From contig JACQDB010000022.1 of assembly GCA_016201275.1 (NCBI GenBank), forward strand, positions 1-38,587: 38,587 nucleotides of DNA. Reading direction: 5' to 3'. Of the stretch, positions 23,165-31,460 are shown piece by piece; position 1 is the first letter of the stretch, and every line of letters starts with the position of its first letter. The position numbers and the translations under genes are program-made. This DNA is from Acidobacteriota bacterium (lineage in GTDB: Bacteria; Acidobacteriota; Blastocatellia; UBA7656). The notes under the pieces were generated by a model that was not told the DNA's origin, ran no database searches, and saw only the letters and a program-made list of their open reading frames with translations.

Positions 23165-24436
23165 ATGAATTCATGGAAAACCGTTTGCCGCGCCGCTGTG
23201 ATGGTGCTGTTTATCAGTTGTCTTTTATCGCTGGCTCTGCGCGTCGCGGCGCACGAGCCGATCACCACGAAAGTGCGCTTCAATAAAGAGGTGGTGCGAA
23301 TCCTTGCGCGCAGTTGTTTGAGTTGTCATCGCCCCGGCGGCATCGCCCCATTTTCGCTGGCGACCTATGACGAAGCGCGCCCTTGGGCGAAGGCTATCAA
23401 AGAAGAGATGCTCGAAAGGCGTATGCCGGTGTGGCACGTTGTCAAAGGCTATGGCGAATTCCGTAACGCGCCGCGCTTGACGCAACGCGAAATCGAATTG
23501 CTGGTCAATTGGGTAGAAGGCGGCGCGCCACGCGGCGAAGAAAAAGATTATCCAAGCACGCCGGTTTATACGGATGATTGGGCGCTGGGCAAACCCGATG
23601 CGGTGTTGGCGCTTTCGCAAGAACAGAAAGTTGCTGCGGACACGGATGAGGTTCGCACCTTTTCCCTGCCGACGAATTTCAAAGAAGAGCGCTGGCTGCG
23701 CGCTCTGGATGTGCGCCCGACCAACGGCGCGGTGGTGTTGTCGGCGACGCTCTATATGGAAAGAACATCTTCAAGTAGTGCCGCCGCTACAGCAGCCGTG
23801 ACGAACGCCGCGCCCTCGGACAGCGGCTTGGCGTTCGCCACCTGGATGCCCGGTCAGCAAGTGATAGCGTTGCCCGATGGCGTTGCCAGATTAATTCCAG
23901 CCTATTCGCGTTTGGTGGTGAAGATTCATTATCGCGGCAATGGCGAAGCGGCTACAGATCGCAGCGCTGTCGGTTTGTACTTTGCCAAAACTCCGCCGCG
24001 AAAAGTCGTGCGCGATGTCGCCATTACCGATGCTGCGGCAGTGATACCGGCGGGGCCAACGGCGCATCCCCTCAAGGCCTCGTTTACCATAACCGAAGAT
24101 AGCGAGGCGATAGCGATTCGCCCGTTTGAAAATTCCTTGATGATCTCTTTTCAAGCCTCGGCGTTTTTGCCTGATGGTTCAGAGCGCGTGTTGATTTGGT
24201 CACGCGGCAATAAATACGACTGGCAGCCGACTTATTATTTCAAATCCGGCGTGCGGTTGCCGAAAGGCACACACATAGAAGTCACGGCGTACTTCGATAA
24301 TTCGGACGACAACCAGAATAATCCCCACGACCCGGCAAAAGCCTTGCGCTGGTCGGAGATTACCCATGAGCCGTTATGTGATTTGATGATTGCCACGAGT
24401 CGCAGAGCCTCTACTGAATCGGTATCCTTAAAATGA
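23165..24436 (+). CDS. Cytochrome c / copper type II monooxygenase-like secreted protein
   Basis: The 424-aa protein starts with a signal peptide (VMVLFISCLLSLALRVAAHE). A single haem c motif, CLSCH at 51-55, and the following RPGGIAPFSLATYDEARPWA form a cytochrome c-like domain (about 38-125). The C-terminal half has WMPGQQVIALPDGVARLIPA and LVVKIHYRGNGE, the core of the copper type II ascorbate-dependent monooxygenase (PHM/DBM) fold, apparently only partly preserved. Proteins of this architecture are common in Acidobacteriota and probably handle electrons in the periplasm. GAGAG 7 bases upstream favours ATG 23165; ATG 23150 is possible. Confidence 0.72.
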   Translation: MNSWKTVCRAAVMVLFISCLLSLALRVAAHEPITTKVRFNKEVVRILARSCLSCHRPGGIAPFSLATYDEARPWAKAIKEEMLERRMPVWHVVKGYGEFRNAPRLTQREIELLVNWVEGGAPRGEEKDYPSTPVYTDDWALGKPDAVLALSQEQKVAADTDEVRTFSLPTNFKEERWLRALDVRPTNGAVVLSATLYMERTSSSSAAATAAVTNAAPSDSGLAFATWMPGQQVIALPDGVARLIPAYSRLVVKIHYRGNGEAATDRSAVGLYFAKTPPRKVVRDVAITDAAAVIPAGPTAHPLKASFTITEDSEAIAIRPFENSLMISFQASAFLPDGSERVLIWSRGNKYDWQPTYYFKSGVRLPKGTHIEVTAYFDNSDDNQNNPHDPAKALRWSEITHEPLCDLMIATSRRASTESVSLK

Positions 24437-24472
24437 ACCGACCACTGATTGGCCTGTGGCAGTCCGCAATCT

Positions 24473-26095
24473 TTACGGACGACAACCATTGTTCTCGATG
24501 TGGTCATCTTTGATTTTGAATTTTCTCGGCTCGCTCAAAGTTTGTTTGATGGTCACTCTACCGGTTTTGACACAGTTGTCTAATTCTCCATTTATCTTTC
24601 CCGCTTCGCCTCTGCCGCTGAAGTTCAGCTTGCACGTCGCTGGCGTGACGAGGCTGGTTCCCTCGAAACGATAGGCAGTGCCATTGCTGAAATAGTTGAC
24701 AAGAAAAACTCCGGTGACTGAATTCAGCTTGAGATAATTTTCACTTCCGGCATCTTTCAAGCACCGATCAAAAATTAATTCATCTTGATAGCGGGCGATA
24801 GCGAAGACTGGGCCGCTCGGGCTGTCCGCCGTTCCCGCCGCCACCACCTTGCCATCCGCCTGTATCACAATGGCGGCAGCCTCATCAAGTGAAGCGAATC
24901 TATCGGGGAAAAAACTTACTACGGTCTTGGCTTCCGTACTGGTCTCGGTATCTAATCTGCCATCGTTGCGATAACGCGCCATCACAAAATAGCCACCAAA
25001 GTTAGACGGTTTGATCGCTTGCCCCACTACGATGATTTGCCCTTTGGGAGACAAGCTTATAGCTGTAGCATAATCGGCTCGACCAAAAAAGTCGGTCTTT
25101 ACCAAGCCATTATTGCCGAAACTCAAATCCAACGTGCCATTGCTTTCATAGCGGGCAAGCGCAAAATCAAAGCCCATACCGCCAATGGTAAAACCGGCAA
25201 CCACAATCTTGCCATCCGGCTGAATGGTCAAGGCGCGCGCTTGATCATTGCCCAGCGCAAAGCTGGTAATCACTTTTCCGTTATTGCCAAATTGGGTATC
25301 GAAACTGCCATCAGGATTGAATCGCAACAACGCGAAATCCTGGTCATAAAGCGTGCTGGTGGCGTATCCTGCCACTACGATTTTGCCGTCCGCTTGTAGC
25401 TTTGCAGCCCACGCCTGATCGTCGTTAAGCGTTAGATCAACCACCACCGTCCCGCCTGTGCCAAAGCTCTGGTCAAGGCTGCCATCGCTGTTGTACCGGG
25501 CAATGGCAAAATCAAATGAGGGCCGTTTGAAAGCGTACCCAACCGCCAATATTTTATTGTCGGGTTGAATCAAAAGGGCTCTGATGTTGTCTGAATTTTG
25601 GAAGAAGTCGGTAGAAACTTTTCCTCCATTGCCGAAGGTCGGGTCTAAATTGCCTTGCCTATCGTATCTTGCGAGGGCGAAATCATTGCCTGTAGCAGAA
25701 GAGATGAAGGCTCCTCCCGCGACCAGAATTTTTCCGTCTGCTTGAATCTGCACCGCCGAGGCGATGTCCACATTGCCGGCAAAGTCTGTAGAAATTTTTC
25801 CGCCTTTGCCGAAGCCCGAATCCAGACTGCCATCCAGTTCATATCGGGCTATGGCAAAATCGGTATTTGAGGTAGCCGTAAACGCCTCTCCCACAGCCAC
25901 CAATTTCCCATCCGGCTGAAGAACTACTGAATGTAGATTCGCCCGCGAGCCAAAACTGGTGGTGACCATTCCGTTGTTGCCAAAGCCGGGATCCAAATCG
26001 CCTGTTTTGGCCTTACCCGAAGGTGAAAAGAGAAAAGAAAGACCGGCAAGAGCAACGGCAACAAATGCCGCTATCCGATAGTGCTTTTTGTTCAT
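24473..26095 (-). CDS. Delta-60 repeat protein
   Basis: The 540-aa secreted protein (signal peptide about 1-27) contains about seven tandem delta-60 repeats of roughly 55 residues, each with a LDPGFGNNGMV-like turn followed by VQADGKILVAG. These repeats form a beta-propeller-like secreted domain first noted in delta-proteobacteria and frequent in Acidobacteriota. The last 80 residues are a separate domain of unknown type with two cysteines. ATG 26095 is selected because GAGGG precedes it. The function is unknown, probably a surface or extracellular structural protein. Confidence 0.85.
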   Translation of the reverse strand: MNKKHYRIAAFVAVALAGLSFLFSPSGKAKTGDLDPGFGNNGMVTTSFGSRANLHSVVLQPDGKLVAVGEAFTATSNTDFAIARYELDGSLDSGFGKGGKISTDFAGNVDIASAVQIQADGKILVAGGAFISSATGNDFALARYDRQGNLDPTFGNGGKVSTDFFQNSDNIRALLIQPDNKILAVGYAFKRPSFDFAIARYNSDGSLDQSFGTGGTVVVDLTLNDDQAWAAKLQADGKIVVAGYATSTLYDQDFALLRFNPDGSFDTQFGNNGKVITSFALGNDQARALTIQPDGKIVVAGFTIGGMGFDFALARYESNGTLDLSFGNNGLVKTDFFGRADYATAISLSPKGQIIVVGQAIKPSNFGGYFVMARYRNDGRLDTETSTEAKTVVSFFPDRFASLDEAAAIVIQADGKVVAAGTADSPSGPVFAIARYQDELIFDRCLKDAGSENYLKLNSVTGVFLVNYFSNGTAYRFEGTSLVTPATCKLNFSGRGEAGKINGELDNCVKTGRVTIKQTLSEPRKFKIKDDHIENNGCRP

Positions 26096-26119
26096 ATTCC
26101 CTCGCAATAAAATACTCGG

Positions 26120-26530
26120 TTATGTCAGATGGTTTTTGGATTCGATTTGCACCAGCTTACCGTTCGCGGGTTGGTTCAACTCGTCGCGCCACAAACAATC
26201 GGCGACGCCAAACGGGCCGTCCATCGTGCCGTCGTAATCTCTGCACATCTGTGGGCGCGTTTCATAAACGCCGCAAACGTAATGCGTCTGGCCGTTGGGC
26301 GCGGAGATTTCCTGCAAGGCGTTGCAGCGTTGCGGTATGGTGAAAAAATATTCCAGCCTGCCGCGCTTCTTCACATAATCAATGGTAAAGCCGTGCAACT
26401 CCATCCAGTAAATTTCATCACGCACTTCATCATCCACTTCGCCGCCGTAAAAACTCATGGCCATACAACACTTGCCGCATTGCAGACACAATTCCGATTT
26501 GCGCTTCGCCGATAATCTGGTCTTTTTCAT
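26120..26530 (-). CDS. YkgJ-family cysteine cluster protein
   Basis: A 136-aa protein with the family's CLQCGKCC motif near residue 15 and later YVCGVYETRPQMCRDY and a further Cys (VADCLW), which together are thought to bind zinc or an iron-sulfur centre (UPF0153). GAGAGAG precedes ATG. It ends 24 bases before the delta-60 gene's start on the same strand. The function is not known. Related proteins methylate or modify flagellin in a few bacteria. Confidence 0.85.
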   Translation of the reverse strand: MKKTRLSAKRKSELCLQCGKCCMAMSFYGGEVDDEVRDEIYWMELHGFTIDYVKKRGRLEYFFTIPQRCNALQEISAPNGQTHYVCGVYETRPQMCRDYDGTMDGPFGVADCLWRDELNQPANGKLVQIESKNHLT

Positions 26531-26915
26531 GTTGCTCTCTCAAGATTCATGCATTGTGGGTGTCTTAGTTCGTTTGCCCATCGCCATCGCCGCTTCGCCT
26601 CATGGCGATGGGCATTGTACACAGTTTTGTCGGCGAAAAAAATGCCGCCTGCACAAGCGGAACTTTTCGCCCATCTTTCAAAGCCGGCGTCACGAAGTCG
26701 CAAGCCTTGATTGGTCACCGGACGCGCTATGTTTTGCGCCCACAGAAATTTCTTCGGCGCTTTGCAATCTTCCGACTGCCGCTCATTCGTACACTTGATG
26801 GCAGCGATATTTCAATTCATCGGGCGGCGCGTGGCATAGCCATTGCAGAGATAGCCGCGTATGCAAAAGCAGCACATCAGGTGATGTATGGGTTTATGAA
26901 TCAAGGGAGGTTTCT
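26531..26915. other. Divergent intergenic region with a 13-bp hairpin
   Basis: These 385 bases hold a perfect 13-bp inverted repeat (26575-26614), listed separately. A 105-codon plus-strand frame (26602-26919) starts inside that hairpin, lacks a ribosome binding site and overlaps the next gene, so it is not accepted. No clear promoter was identified. Confidence 0.45.
26575..26614. repeat. 13-bp perfect inverted repeat
   Basis: TGCCCATCGCCAT (26575-26587) and ATGGCGATGGGCA (26602-26614) pair perfectly around a 14-base loop. There is no T tract. It could be a REP-like hairpin or a regulatory structure in the leader of the YkgJ-like gene. Confidence 0.6.
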
Positions 26916-27317
26916 ATGACATTAGGTCTAACTCTGAGCGTGGTCGGATTAACCGCGATTGCCCTCTTCATGTGGAAAAAAAATCAGGAGATTACCGGCC
27001 AATTACTCGACACTCGGGTGTATTTAAAAACTCTTGGCGTACAAATTATTTGCGGCAATTGCTCAGGAGAAGGTGAAACCCCTATTCGCACCTACCTGGA
27101 TGCTCATGGCAACTGCTCGCAATGCGGCGGGGCCAGCTATGTGCTGGCGTCAACGCTGGGGGTGTATGCTTTGCTGGCGAGAGAGGCACAATTGTATGGA
27201 AACCAAGCGCGCTTGTATGAAATAGAGACAGGCGTGCAGGCCAATATGGGGCGCGTCATTTCGCTGGAAGAACACTTGGCCAATCGCGGCGAGCGCGTGG
27301 AAAAACTGGCTTCGTAA
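26916..27317 (+). CDS. Small membrane protein with two CxxC knuckles
   Basis: The 133-aa protein has an N-terminal transmembrane helix (LGLTLSVVGLTAIALFMW), then CGNC and CSQCG pairs about 25 residues apart, a probable zinc ribbon, a second hydrophobic stretch (ASYVLASTLGVYALLA) and a helical C-terminus. AAGGGAGG with ideal spacing supports the start. I recognise no named family. It is monocistronic and convergent with the nucleotidyltransferase gene. Confidence 0.65.
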   Translation: MTLGLTLSVVGLTAIALFMWKKNQEITGQLLDTRVYLKTLGVQIICGNCSGEGETPIRTYLDAHGNCSQCGGASYVLASTLGVYALLAREAQLYGNQARLYEIETGVQANMGRVISLEEHLANRGERVEKLAS

Positions 27318-27346
27318 TTTTTTGCTTCACCGGGACAGCCCCCACT

Positions 27347-27392
27347 CTACTCAGTTTCTTCGCCGCAGTCTGGCAAAGAAGAAACTGAGTAG
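27347..27392. repeat. 15-bp perfect inverted repeat, possible terminator
   Basis: CTACTCAGTTTCTTC and GAAGAAACTGAGTAG pair over 15 bases around a 16-base loop, with an inner GCC/GGC. It sits between two convergent genes, 30 bases after one stop and 83 bases from the other. It lacks a T run, so it could be a bidirectional hairpin terminator or a dispersed palindrome. Confidence 0.6.
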
Positions 27393-27474
27393 TCTGTAGC
27401 CAAAGGCTGGATAAACGGTATTCAACACTTCGTAACCAGTCGCGTTTCCGCCTCGCCCTCACCGCTTCGTCGCG

Positions 27475-28062
27475 TCACTTGCGCGGCTGCAAATAGGCTT
27501 GAAACTCCTGCGGATAATCGAAGTCAATTAAAATTCTATCGTCGGGGAGGTTGACGAAAAGAGTCTCGGCTTGATGCGCCGCGACGACCTGACGCAAGCC
27601 TTGTTGTGGGTCTAGCGCCAGAATTTCCGCTTTAAGTTTGGCGTCCATCACAATCGGGTGGCCGCGCCGATTGTCGTAAACAGGAACCGCTATGGCCGGA
27701 CGCGCTTGTGCAAAAGCGGCGATCACGCTTTGAATAATCTCCGCATCAAGTTGCGGTTGATCGGCCAGCGCAATAACGATGGCGGTAGTTTTTTCAGCAA
27801 GCGCCGCAACGCCGCATTGCAGCGAAGAACTCATGCCGGCTTTGTAATTGGCGTTGAACACAAAATGGACGGGGTAAGCGGCGAGCGCCTGGCGCACCTC
27901 GGCGTCGCGGTGACCGGTGACGACAAAAACTTCTTGCAGCCCTGCGACCAGCAAATTTTCCACACAGCATTCAACAAAAGTTTTGCCGTTGAGGTGCAAC
28001 AGTTGTTTGAAATCGCCCATGCGTTTCGATTCACCTGCCGCCAGCAGTATAGCGGAAATCAT
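27475..28062 (-). CDS. MobA/MocA-like nucleotidyltransferase
   Basis: The 195-aa protein is a complete NTP_transf_3-type enzyme: LLAAGESKRMGDFKQLL (nucleotide-binding loop, residues 5-21), VTGHRDAEV, NANYKAGMSSSLQCGV, and the metal-binding ALADQPQLD. This pattern is that of MocA, molybdenum cofactor cytidylyltransferase, which matures cofactors for xanthine-dehydrogenase-type enzymes, or of the close MobA group. No molybdoenzyme gene is adjacent. GGAGGTGA before ATG 28062 and the family start both exclude the longer open frame to 28323. Confidence 0.82.
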   Translation of the reverse strand: MISAILLAAGESKRMGDFKQLLHLNGKTFVECCVENLLVAGLQEVFVVTGHRDAEVRQALAAYPVHFVFNANYKAGMSSSLQCGVAALAEKTTAIVIALADQPQLDAEIIQSVIAAFAQARPAIAVPVYDNRRGHPIVMDAKLKAEILALDPQQGLRQVVAAHQAETLFVNLPDDRILIDFDYPQEFQAYLQPRK

Positions 28063-28321
28063 CCCTTGATTTTCACCTCCACTGCGGAAAGACTCAAGCG
28101 GGAAATCCGCCGATGCAAAAAAATCACGGCTACCGACAGGGGCATATGAGTCTCTACGCGGAAGTGAAATAGCAGCGAAGCAAAAGTCTTGATAGAACAT
28201 GGCGCAGGCGATTTCTTTTTGCCGAAGCAAGCGCGCTTGTTTTATAGTTGCGTGCAGAAAGCGCTGGCAGCTCAAGCGGACGGCGGCGCAAAGCCAAGAC
28301 GCTTCACTGGAGTTTTGACAC

Positions 28322-28819
28322 ATGACTGCGACAACTTATTGCTCGAAGTGCGGCGAAAAAATCACAACCGCAGCAAGTTTATTATCAGGGTTGGTCGTCG
28401 TCTGTCCGCGTTGCCAAAAAACTTCGCTGACAAAATTTGCCGCGTTGATTGCACTGTTGACGCTTGGTCTGCTCGCCGGTTTTTTCATAGGCCGCTTGAC
28501 GAGGCCGCGCCCGTCCTTCCAATTCATAGGCTCGACGGTTGATTTGCAAAGCGCCCGCCAGTCGGCAAGCAACGAGCCCCACGAAGCCACCGCGAATCAC
28601 GAAACGCCAAATCGTCCACCGCAATCCGACAGCCTTGCGCCGCCGACCATTGCCGCAGAAGCCGCCTTGACCGTTTGCGGCGCGCCCACCAAATCGGGTC
28701 GCCCCTGTCGTCGAAAAGTGCGCGGCGGCGGCTACTGCTATCAACACAAAGACAAGGTGAACGCCACTACATCAAGCGCGCCACCGCCACCAAGCGAGGC
28801 CGTGCGCGCTTCGCCATAA
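28322..28819 (+). CDS. Zinc-ribbon membrane protein with C-terminal CCCH motif
   Basis: Residues 7-33 form a zinc ribbon (CSKCG and CPRCQ), residues 40-56 a transmembrane helix (LIALLTLGLLAGFFIG), then a Pro/Ser/Ala-rich linker. The C-terminus carries VCGAPTKSGRPCRRKVRGGG then YCYQH, a Cys-x8-Cys-x8-Cys-x3-His motif (about 118-141) seen in small DUF5763-like proteins. The function is unknown. It is followed 10 bases later by kptA and may be co-transcribed with it. Confidence 0.6.
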   Translation: MTATTYCSKCGEKITTAASLLSGLVVVCPRCQKTSLTKFAALIALLTLGLLAGFFIGRLTRPRPSFQFIGSTVDLQSARQSASNEPHEATANHETPNRPPQSDSLAPPTIAAEAALTVCGAPTKSGRPCRRKVRGGGYCYQHKDKVNATTSSAPPPPSEAVRASP

Positions 28820-28828
28820 TTCAACAAC

Positions 28829-29368
28829 ATGGAAAAACGATTAATCAAAATCAGTAAATTTCTGAGCCTGGTATTACGTCATCAGCCGGAAGAGATCGGC
28901 CTGCAACTCGATCCGGCGGGTTGGGTTTCGGTCAACGAATTATTGCGCGCCTGCCGCGCCAAAGGTTTCGCCATCACCACGGAAGAGTTGCAGGAGGTTG
29001 TACGCGACAACGACAAACAGCGCTTCACCTTCAACGATGACCATTCGCTGATTCGCGCCAATCAAGGCCATTCCATCGAAGTCGAATTGGAGTACGCGCC
29101 ACAAACGCCGCCCGCCATTTTGTATCACGGCACGGCCACACGATTTGTGAATTCGATCCAGGCGCAAGGGCTGTTGAAAGGCAAACGCCTGCACGTACAT
29201 CTTTCGCCTGATGAAGCCACCGCTATCAAAGTCGGCTCGCGGCACGGCCAACCTGTGGTCTTGAAAATTGCCGCGCTGCGAATGCACGAAGACGGCCTGA
29301 AATTTTATTTATCGAAAAACGGCGTGTGGCTGACCGCAACAGTGCCTGCGGACTACATCATTTTTTAA
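28829..29368 (+). CDS. kptA: RNA 2'-phosphotransferase (Tpt1/KptA)
   Basis: The 179-aa protein matches KptA along its length: an N-terminal winged-helix lobe (SKFLSLVLRHQPEEIGLQLD, GWVSVNELLRA) and an ADP-ribosyltransferase lobe (LYHGTATRFVNSI, HVHLSPDEATAIKVGSRHG, FYLSKNGVWLT). The enzyme transfers an internal RNA 2'-phosphate to NAD, forming ADP-ribose 1'',2''-cyclic phosphate. In yeast it finishes tRNA splicing. Its bacterial role is unclear and may be RNA-damage repair. The usual Arg-His-Arg-Arg catalytic residues appear to be kept. ATG lies 10 bases after the preceding stop. Confidence 0.93.
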   Translation: MEKRLIKISKFLSLVLRHQPEEIGLQLDPAGWVSVNELLRACRAKGFAITTEELQEVVRDNDKQRFTFNDDHSLIRANQGHSIEVELEYAPQTPPAILYHGTATRFVNSIQAQGLLKGKRLHVHLSPDEATAIKVGSRHGQPVVLKIAALRMHEDGLKFYLSKNGVWLTATVPADYIIF

Positions 29369-29427
29369 GTCCGTTTGGGCGGGCAAAAACTCTGGTCATC
29401 GGCATTTCAAAAGCCCAATTGAAAATT

Positions 29428-29458
29428 CGCCTTCCGCCTTCCGCCTTCCGCCTTCCGC
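29428..29458. repeat. 7-base tandem repeat CGCCTTC x4
   Basis: Four exact copies of CGCCTTC followed by CGC. The last copy can pair with GGGAAGG just downstream as a small hairpin. It lies in the gap between kptA and the permease gene. Confidence 0.8.
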
Positions 29459-29469
29459 AAGGGAAGGGT

Positions 29470-29499
29470 TTGTCGCTTCAATTCCGCATCCTGTATGAT
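29470..29499 (+). promoter_or_regulatory. Putative promoter of the permease gene
   Basis: TTGTCG (29470-29475) and TATGAT (29494-29499) are spaced by 18 bases, about 48 bases before ATG 29548. The -10 is good and the -35 is weak. Confidence 0.4.
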
Positions 29500-29547
29500 T
29501 AGCGATTCAATCGGCGCGTGGTTTGCCGACGATGACGGGCACTCAAT

Positions 29548-30627
29548 ATGGACAATCTGGTTTTATCAAATCTTCTCTATCGCAAGACGCGCACGTTTAC
29601 GAGCGCTGCCGGGGTGGCGCTCGGCGTAGTGCTGGTGGTGATGACGCTGGGCGTGGTCAACGGATTTTTGAATGAACAGGGGCGACGCAATTCGGCAGTC
29701 ACCGCCGAAATCATGTTTTACCCGGAAGGCAGTTCGCTGCTGAGTCTGTCGCCGACGCTTTCCATAAGAGCGGAATTGCTGGACAAAATTCGCGCCATCG
29801 AAGGGGTCAGCGAAGTCGTTCCCGTCGGCGAATTGCTTCGCAGCGGCAGAGTCATTGACGGCATTGACTTCGAGTCGTATCGCAAAGTTTCAGACGTGCG
29901 CGTGGTTGAAGGCCGCGCCGTGCAAAGCGGCGACGAAGCAATGATAGATCGCGTATCGCAACGCGATAGAAAATTGAAGGTCGGCGACCAGATCGAACTC
30001 TTTGAACGCTCGTTTCGCCTCGTCGGCATTTATGAGCCGGAATCTTTGGGGCGCATTAAAATCCCGCTCAAGACGTTGCAGGATTATCTCAACCGCCCCA
30101 ACCTATGTTCGCTAGTGTTGGTGAAGGTGAAAAACCCGGCGATGCAGGAAGTGATTGCTCGAACCATCAAAGAAAATTTTCCTGATAATGAAGTGCGCCT
30201 GTCCCGCGATCTGCCGATTCTCTATGCCAGAGGCACACCGGCCATGCACACCTTTTTGAAGGTCGTCGTCGGTCTGGCGATGGTCATCAGTTCGCTGGTT
30301 ATCTTGTTGGCCATGTACACCACCGTAACCGAACGCACGCGCCAGATTGGCGTGTTGAAAAGCCTGGGCGCATCGAAAAGTTGGATTGCCGGAGAGATTG
30401 AAAAAGAGGCTTTCTTGATTAGCTTACTCGGCGTTCTGGCAGGTTTTCTGTTGTCCATTGCGGCCAAATTTCTGGTGCAGCGATTGTCCAACGTCAACAT
30501 AGACCTGGAGCCGAAATGGTTTGTTTACGCATTGATTTTCGGTTTGCTGTCGGGTTTGCTCGGCGCGTTGTATCCGGCCTTGCGCGCCGCCAATCAAGAC
30601 CCCGTGAAAGCCTTGAGCTACGAGTAG
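29548..30627 (+). CDS. ABC transporter permease, MacB/FtsX type
   Basis: The 359-aa protein has the MacB-type layout: one N-terminal helix (about 20-41), a periplasmic MacB_PCD domain (about 42-225), and three C-terminal helices (about 232-255, 285-308, 325-345) forming the FtsX domain, with TERTRQIGVLKSLGASKSWI and the closing ALRAANQDPVKALSYE. Such permeases act in mechanotransmission for export of lipoproteins, peptides or drugs and require an ATPase partner. None is adjacent, so the ATPase must be encoded elsewhere. No strong ribosome binding site was seen before ATG. Confidence 0.88.
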   Translation: MDNLVLSNLLYRKTRTFTSAAGVALGVVLVVMTLGVVNGFLNEQGRRNSAVTAEIMFYPEGSSLLSLSPTLSIRAELLDKIRAIEGVSEVVPVGELLRSGRVIDGIDFESYRKVSDVRVVEGRAVQSGDEAMIDRVSQRDRKLKVGDQIELFERSFRLVGIYEPESLGRIKIPLKTLQDYLNRPNLCSLVLVKVKNPAMQEVIARTIKENFPDNEVRLSRDLPILYARGTPAMHTFLKVVVGLAMVISSLVILLAMYTTVTERTRQIGVLKSLGASKSWIAGEIEKEAFLISLLGVLAGFLLSIAAKFLVQRLSNVNIDLEPKWFVYALIFGLLSGLLGALYPALRAANQDPVKALSYE

Positions 30628-30746
30628 CCAGCGGTGCGCCGCAAGGGTTGACGAAAACAGGGTGACGATTTTTCGTGACCGGTGGTTGACGGCAGAGCCT
30701 TTCAACTTTCGCTTGATGGGCAGCGTACACAAATTGGAGGTGAACT

Positions 30747-31319
30747 ATGTATTGTCCAAAGTGTGGCTCGCACAATCAGGACGAGTTGAAATTCTGTACG
30801 CGCTGCGGCATCAACCTCGGCGTGGTCGCTGATGCTTTGACGGGCAACGCCGCAGACGAGATGGAAACTGATGAACGCTTGGTCGCGCTGTTGACCGATT
30901 ATTATCGCGGACGGCGCAATATGCTGCTGGGCTTTCTGCTGACTGCCATCGGCGGCTTGAAACTATCGCTGCTCAGTTTGTTCAAGGTTCCCGATACGCT
31001 CGGCTTTGTCATCCTCATCGCGGCGTTTGCCGCCATACTGATTTTCGGCCTCGCGTGGTTTTTGCTGGGGGCGACAAAGTGGAACAATTCGAGCAGCGAA
31101 TTGAAAGCGCTGGGTTATGACAATCCGCGCAAGGCTTCGCCTAAACGCAAAAAGCCCATCGCCGCTTTAGCGGAAGGCTCGACGGTGATGAACGTGAAAA
31201 AATATACGACGGATTCTTTGCCGCACGAGGCCTTACTTGCGCCGCCCAGCGTCACCGAAAGCACGACTCGATTTTTTGCGGAAGACCATCAAGCCGCGCC
31301 GTCAGAAGTAGCAAAGTAA
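30747..31319 (+). CDS. Zinc-ribbon membrane protein, 190 aa
   Basis: Residues 1-25 carry a zinc ribbon (MYCPKCGSHNQDELKFCTRC), followed by an acidic helix, two transmembrane segments (about 53-73 and 78-105) and a basic, Ala-rich C-terminal tail of 80 residues. GGAGGTGAACT directly before ATG is an excellent binding site. Its last codons form one copy of the target duplication that flanks the palindromic element downstream. I recognise no named family. Confidence 0.7.
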   Translation: MYCPKCGSHNQDELKFCTRCGINLGVVADALTGNAADEMETDERLVALLTDYYRGRRNMLLGFLLTAIGGLKLSLLSLFKVPDTLGFVILIAAFAAILIFGLAWFLLGATKWNNSSSELKALGYDNPRKASPKRKKPIAALAEGSTVMNVKKYTTDSLPHEALLAPPSVTESTTRFFAEDHQAAPSEVAK

Positions 31320-31320
31320 G

Positions 31321-31422
31321 TAGAGCGTGTCGCAGGATTCCAGCAGCCGCCCATATGTTGTGGATAAATAAGTCATCACACACAATATATGGACAGAGCC
31401 TCCATTGAGGCAACACGCTCTA
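31321..31422. mobile_element. 102-bp palindromic MITE-like element with 15-bp target duplication
   Basis: Terminal inverted repeats TAGAGCGTGT (31321-31330) and ACACGCTCTA (31413-31422) are perfect. An inner stem, CCATATGTTGTG (31351-31362) with CACAATATATGG (31381-31392), pairs over 11 of 12 bases. The element is flanked by the direct repeat AAGTAGCAAAGTAAG (31306-31320) and AAGTAGCCAAGTAAG (31422-31436), 14 of 15 identical. It encodes nothing. It lies between the zinc-ribbon gene and carB and can fold into a long hairpin, so it may also end transcription. Confidence 0.75.
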
Positions 31423-31460
31423 AGTAGCCAAGTAAGCAAAAGACGCGAACCCAATATTTC

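Noticed and set aside
22927-23283. Minus-strand 118-codon frame over the cytochrome gene leader
   Set aside because: It overlaps the signal peptide and start of the cytochrome-like gene and has no ribosome binding site.
26602-26919. Plus-strand 105-codon frame before the 133-aa gene
   Set aside because: It starts inside a perfect hairpin, has no ribosome binding site and overlaps the start of the next, better supported gene.
28063-28323. 87-residue extension of the MobA-like protein
   Set aside because: The nucleotide-binding loop of the family begins right after ATG 28062, which has GGAGGTGA upstream. The extension is Cys/Arg/Phe-rich.
29428-29458. CRISPR-like array
   Set aside because: The repeats are 7 bases long and contiguous without spacers, so they are a simple tandem repeat.
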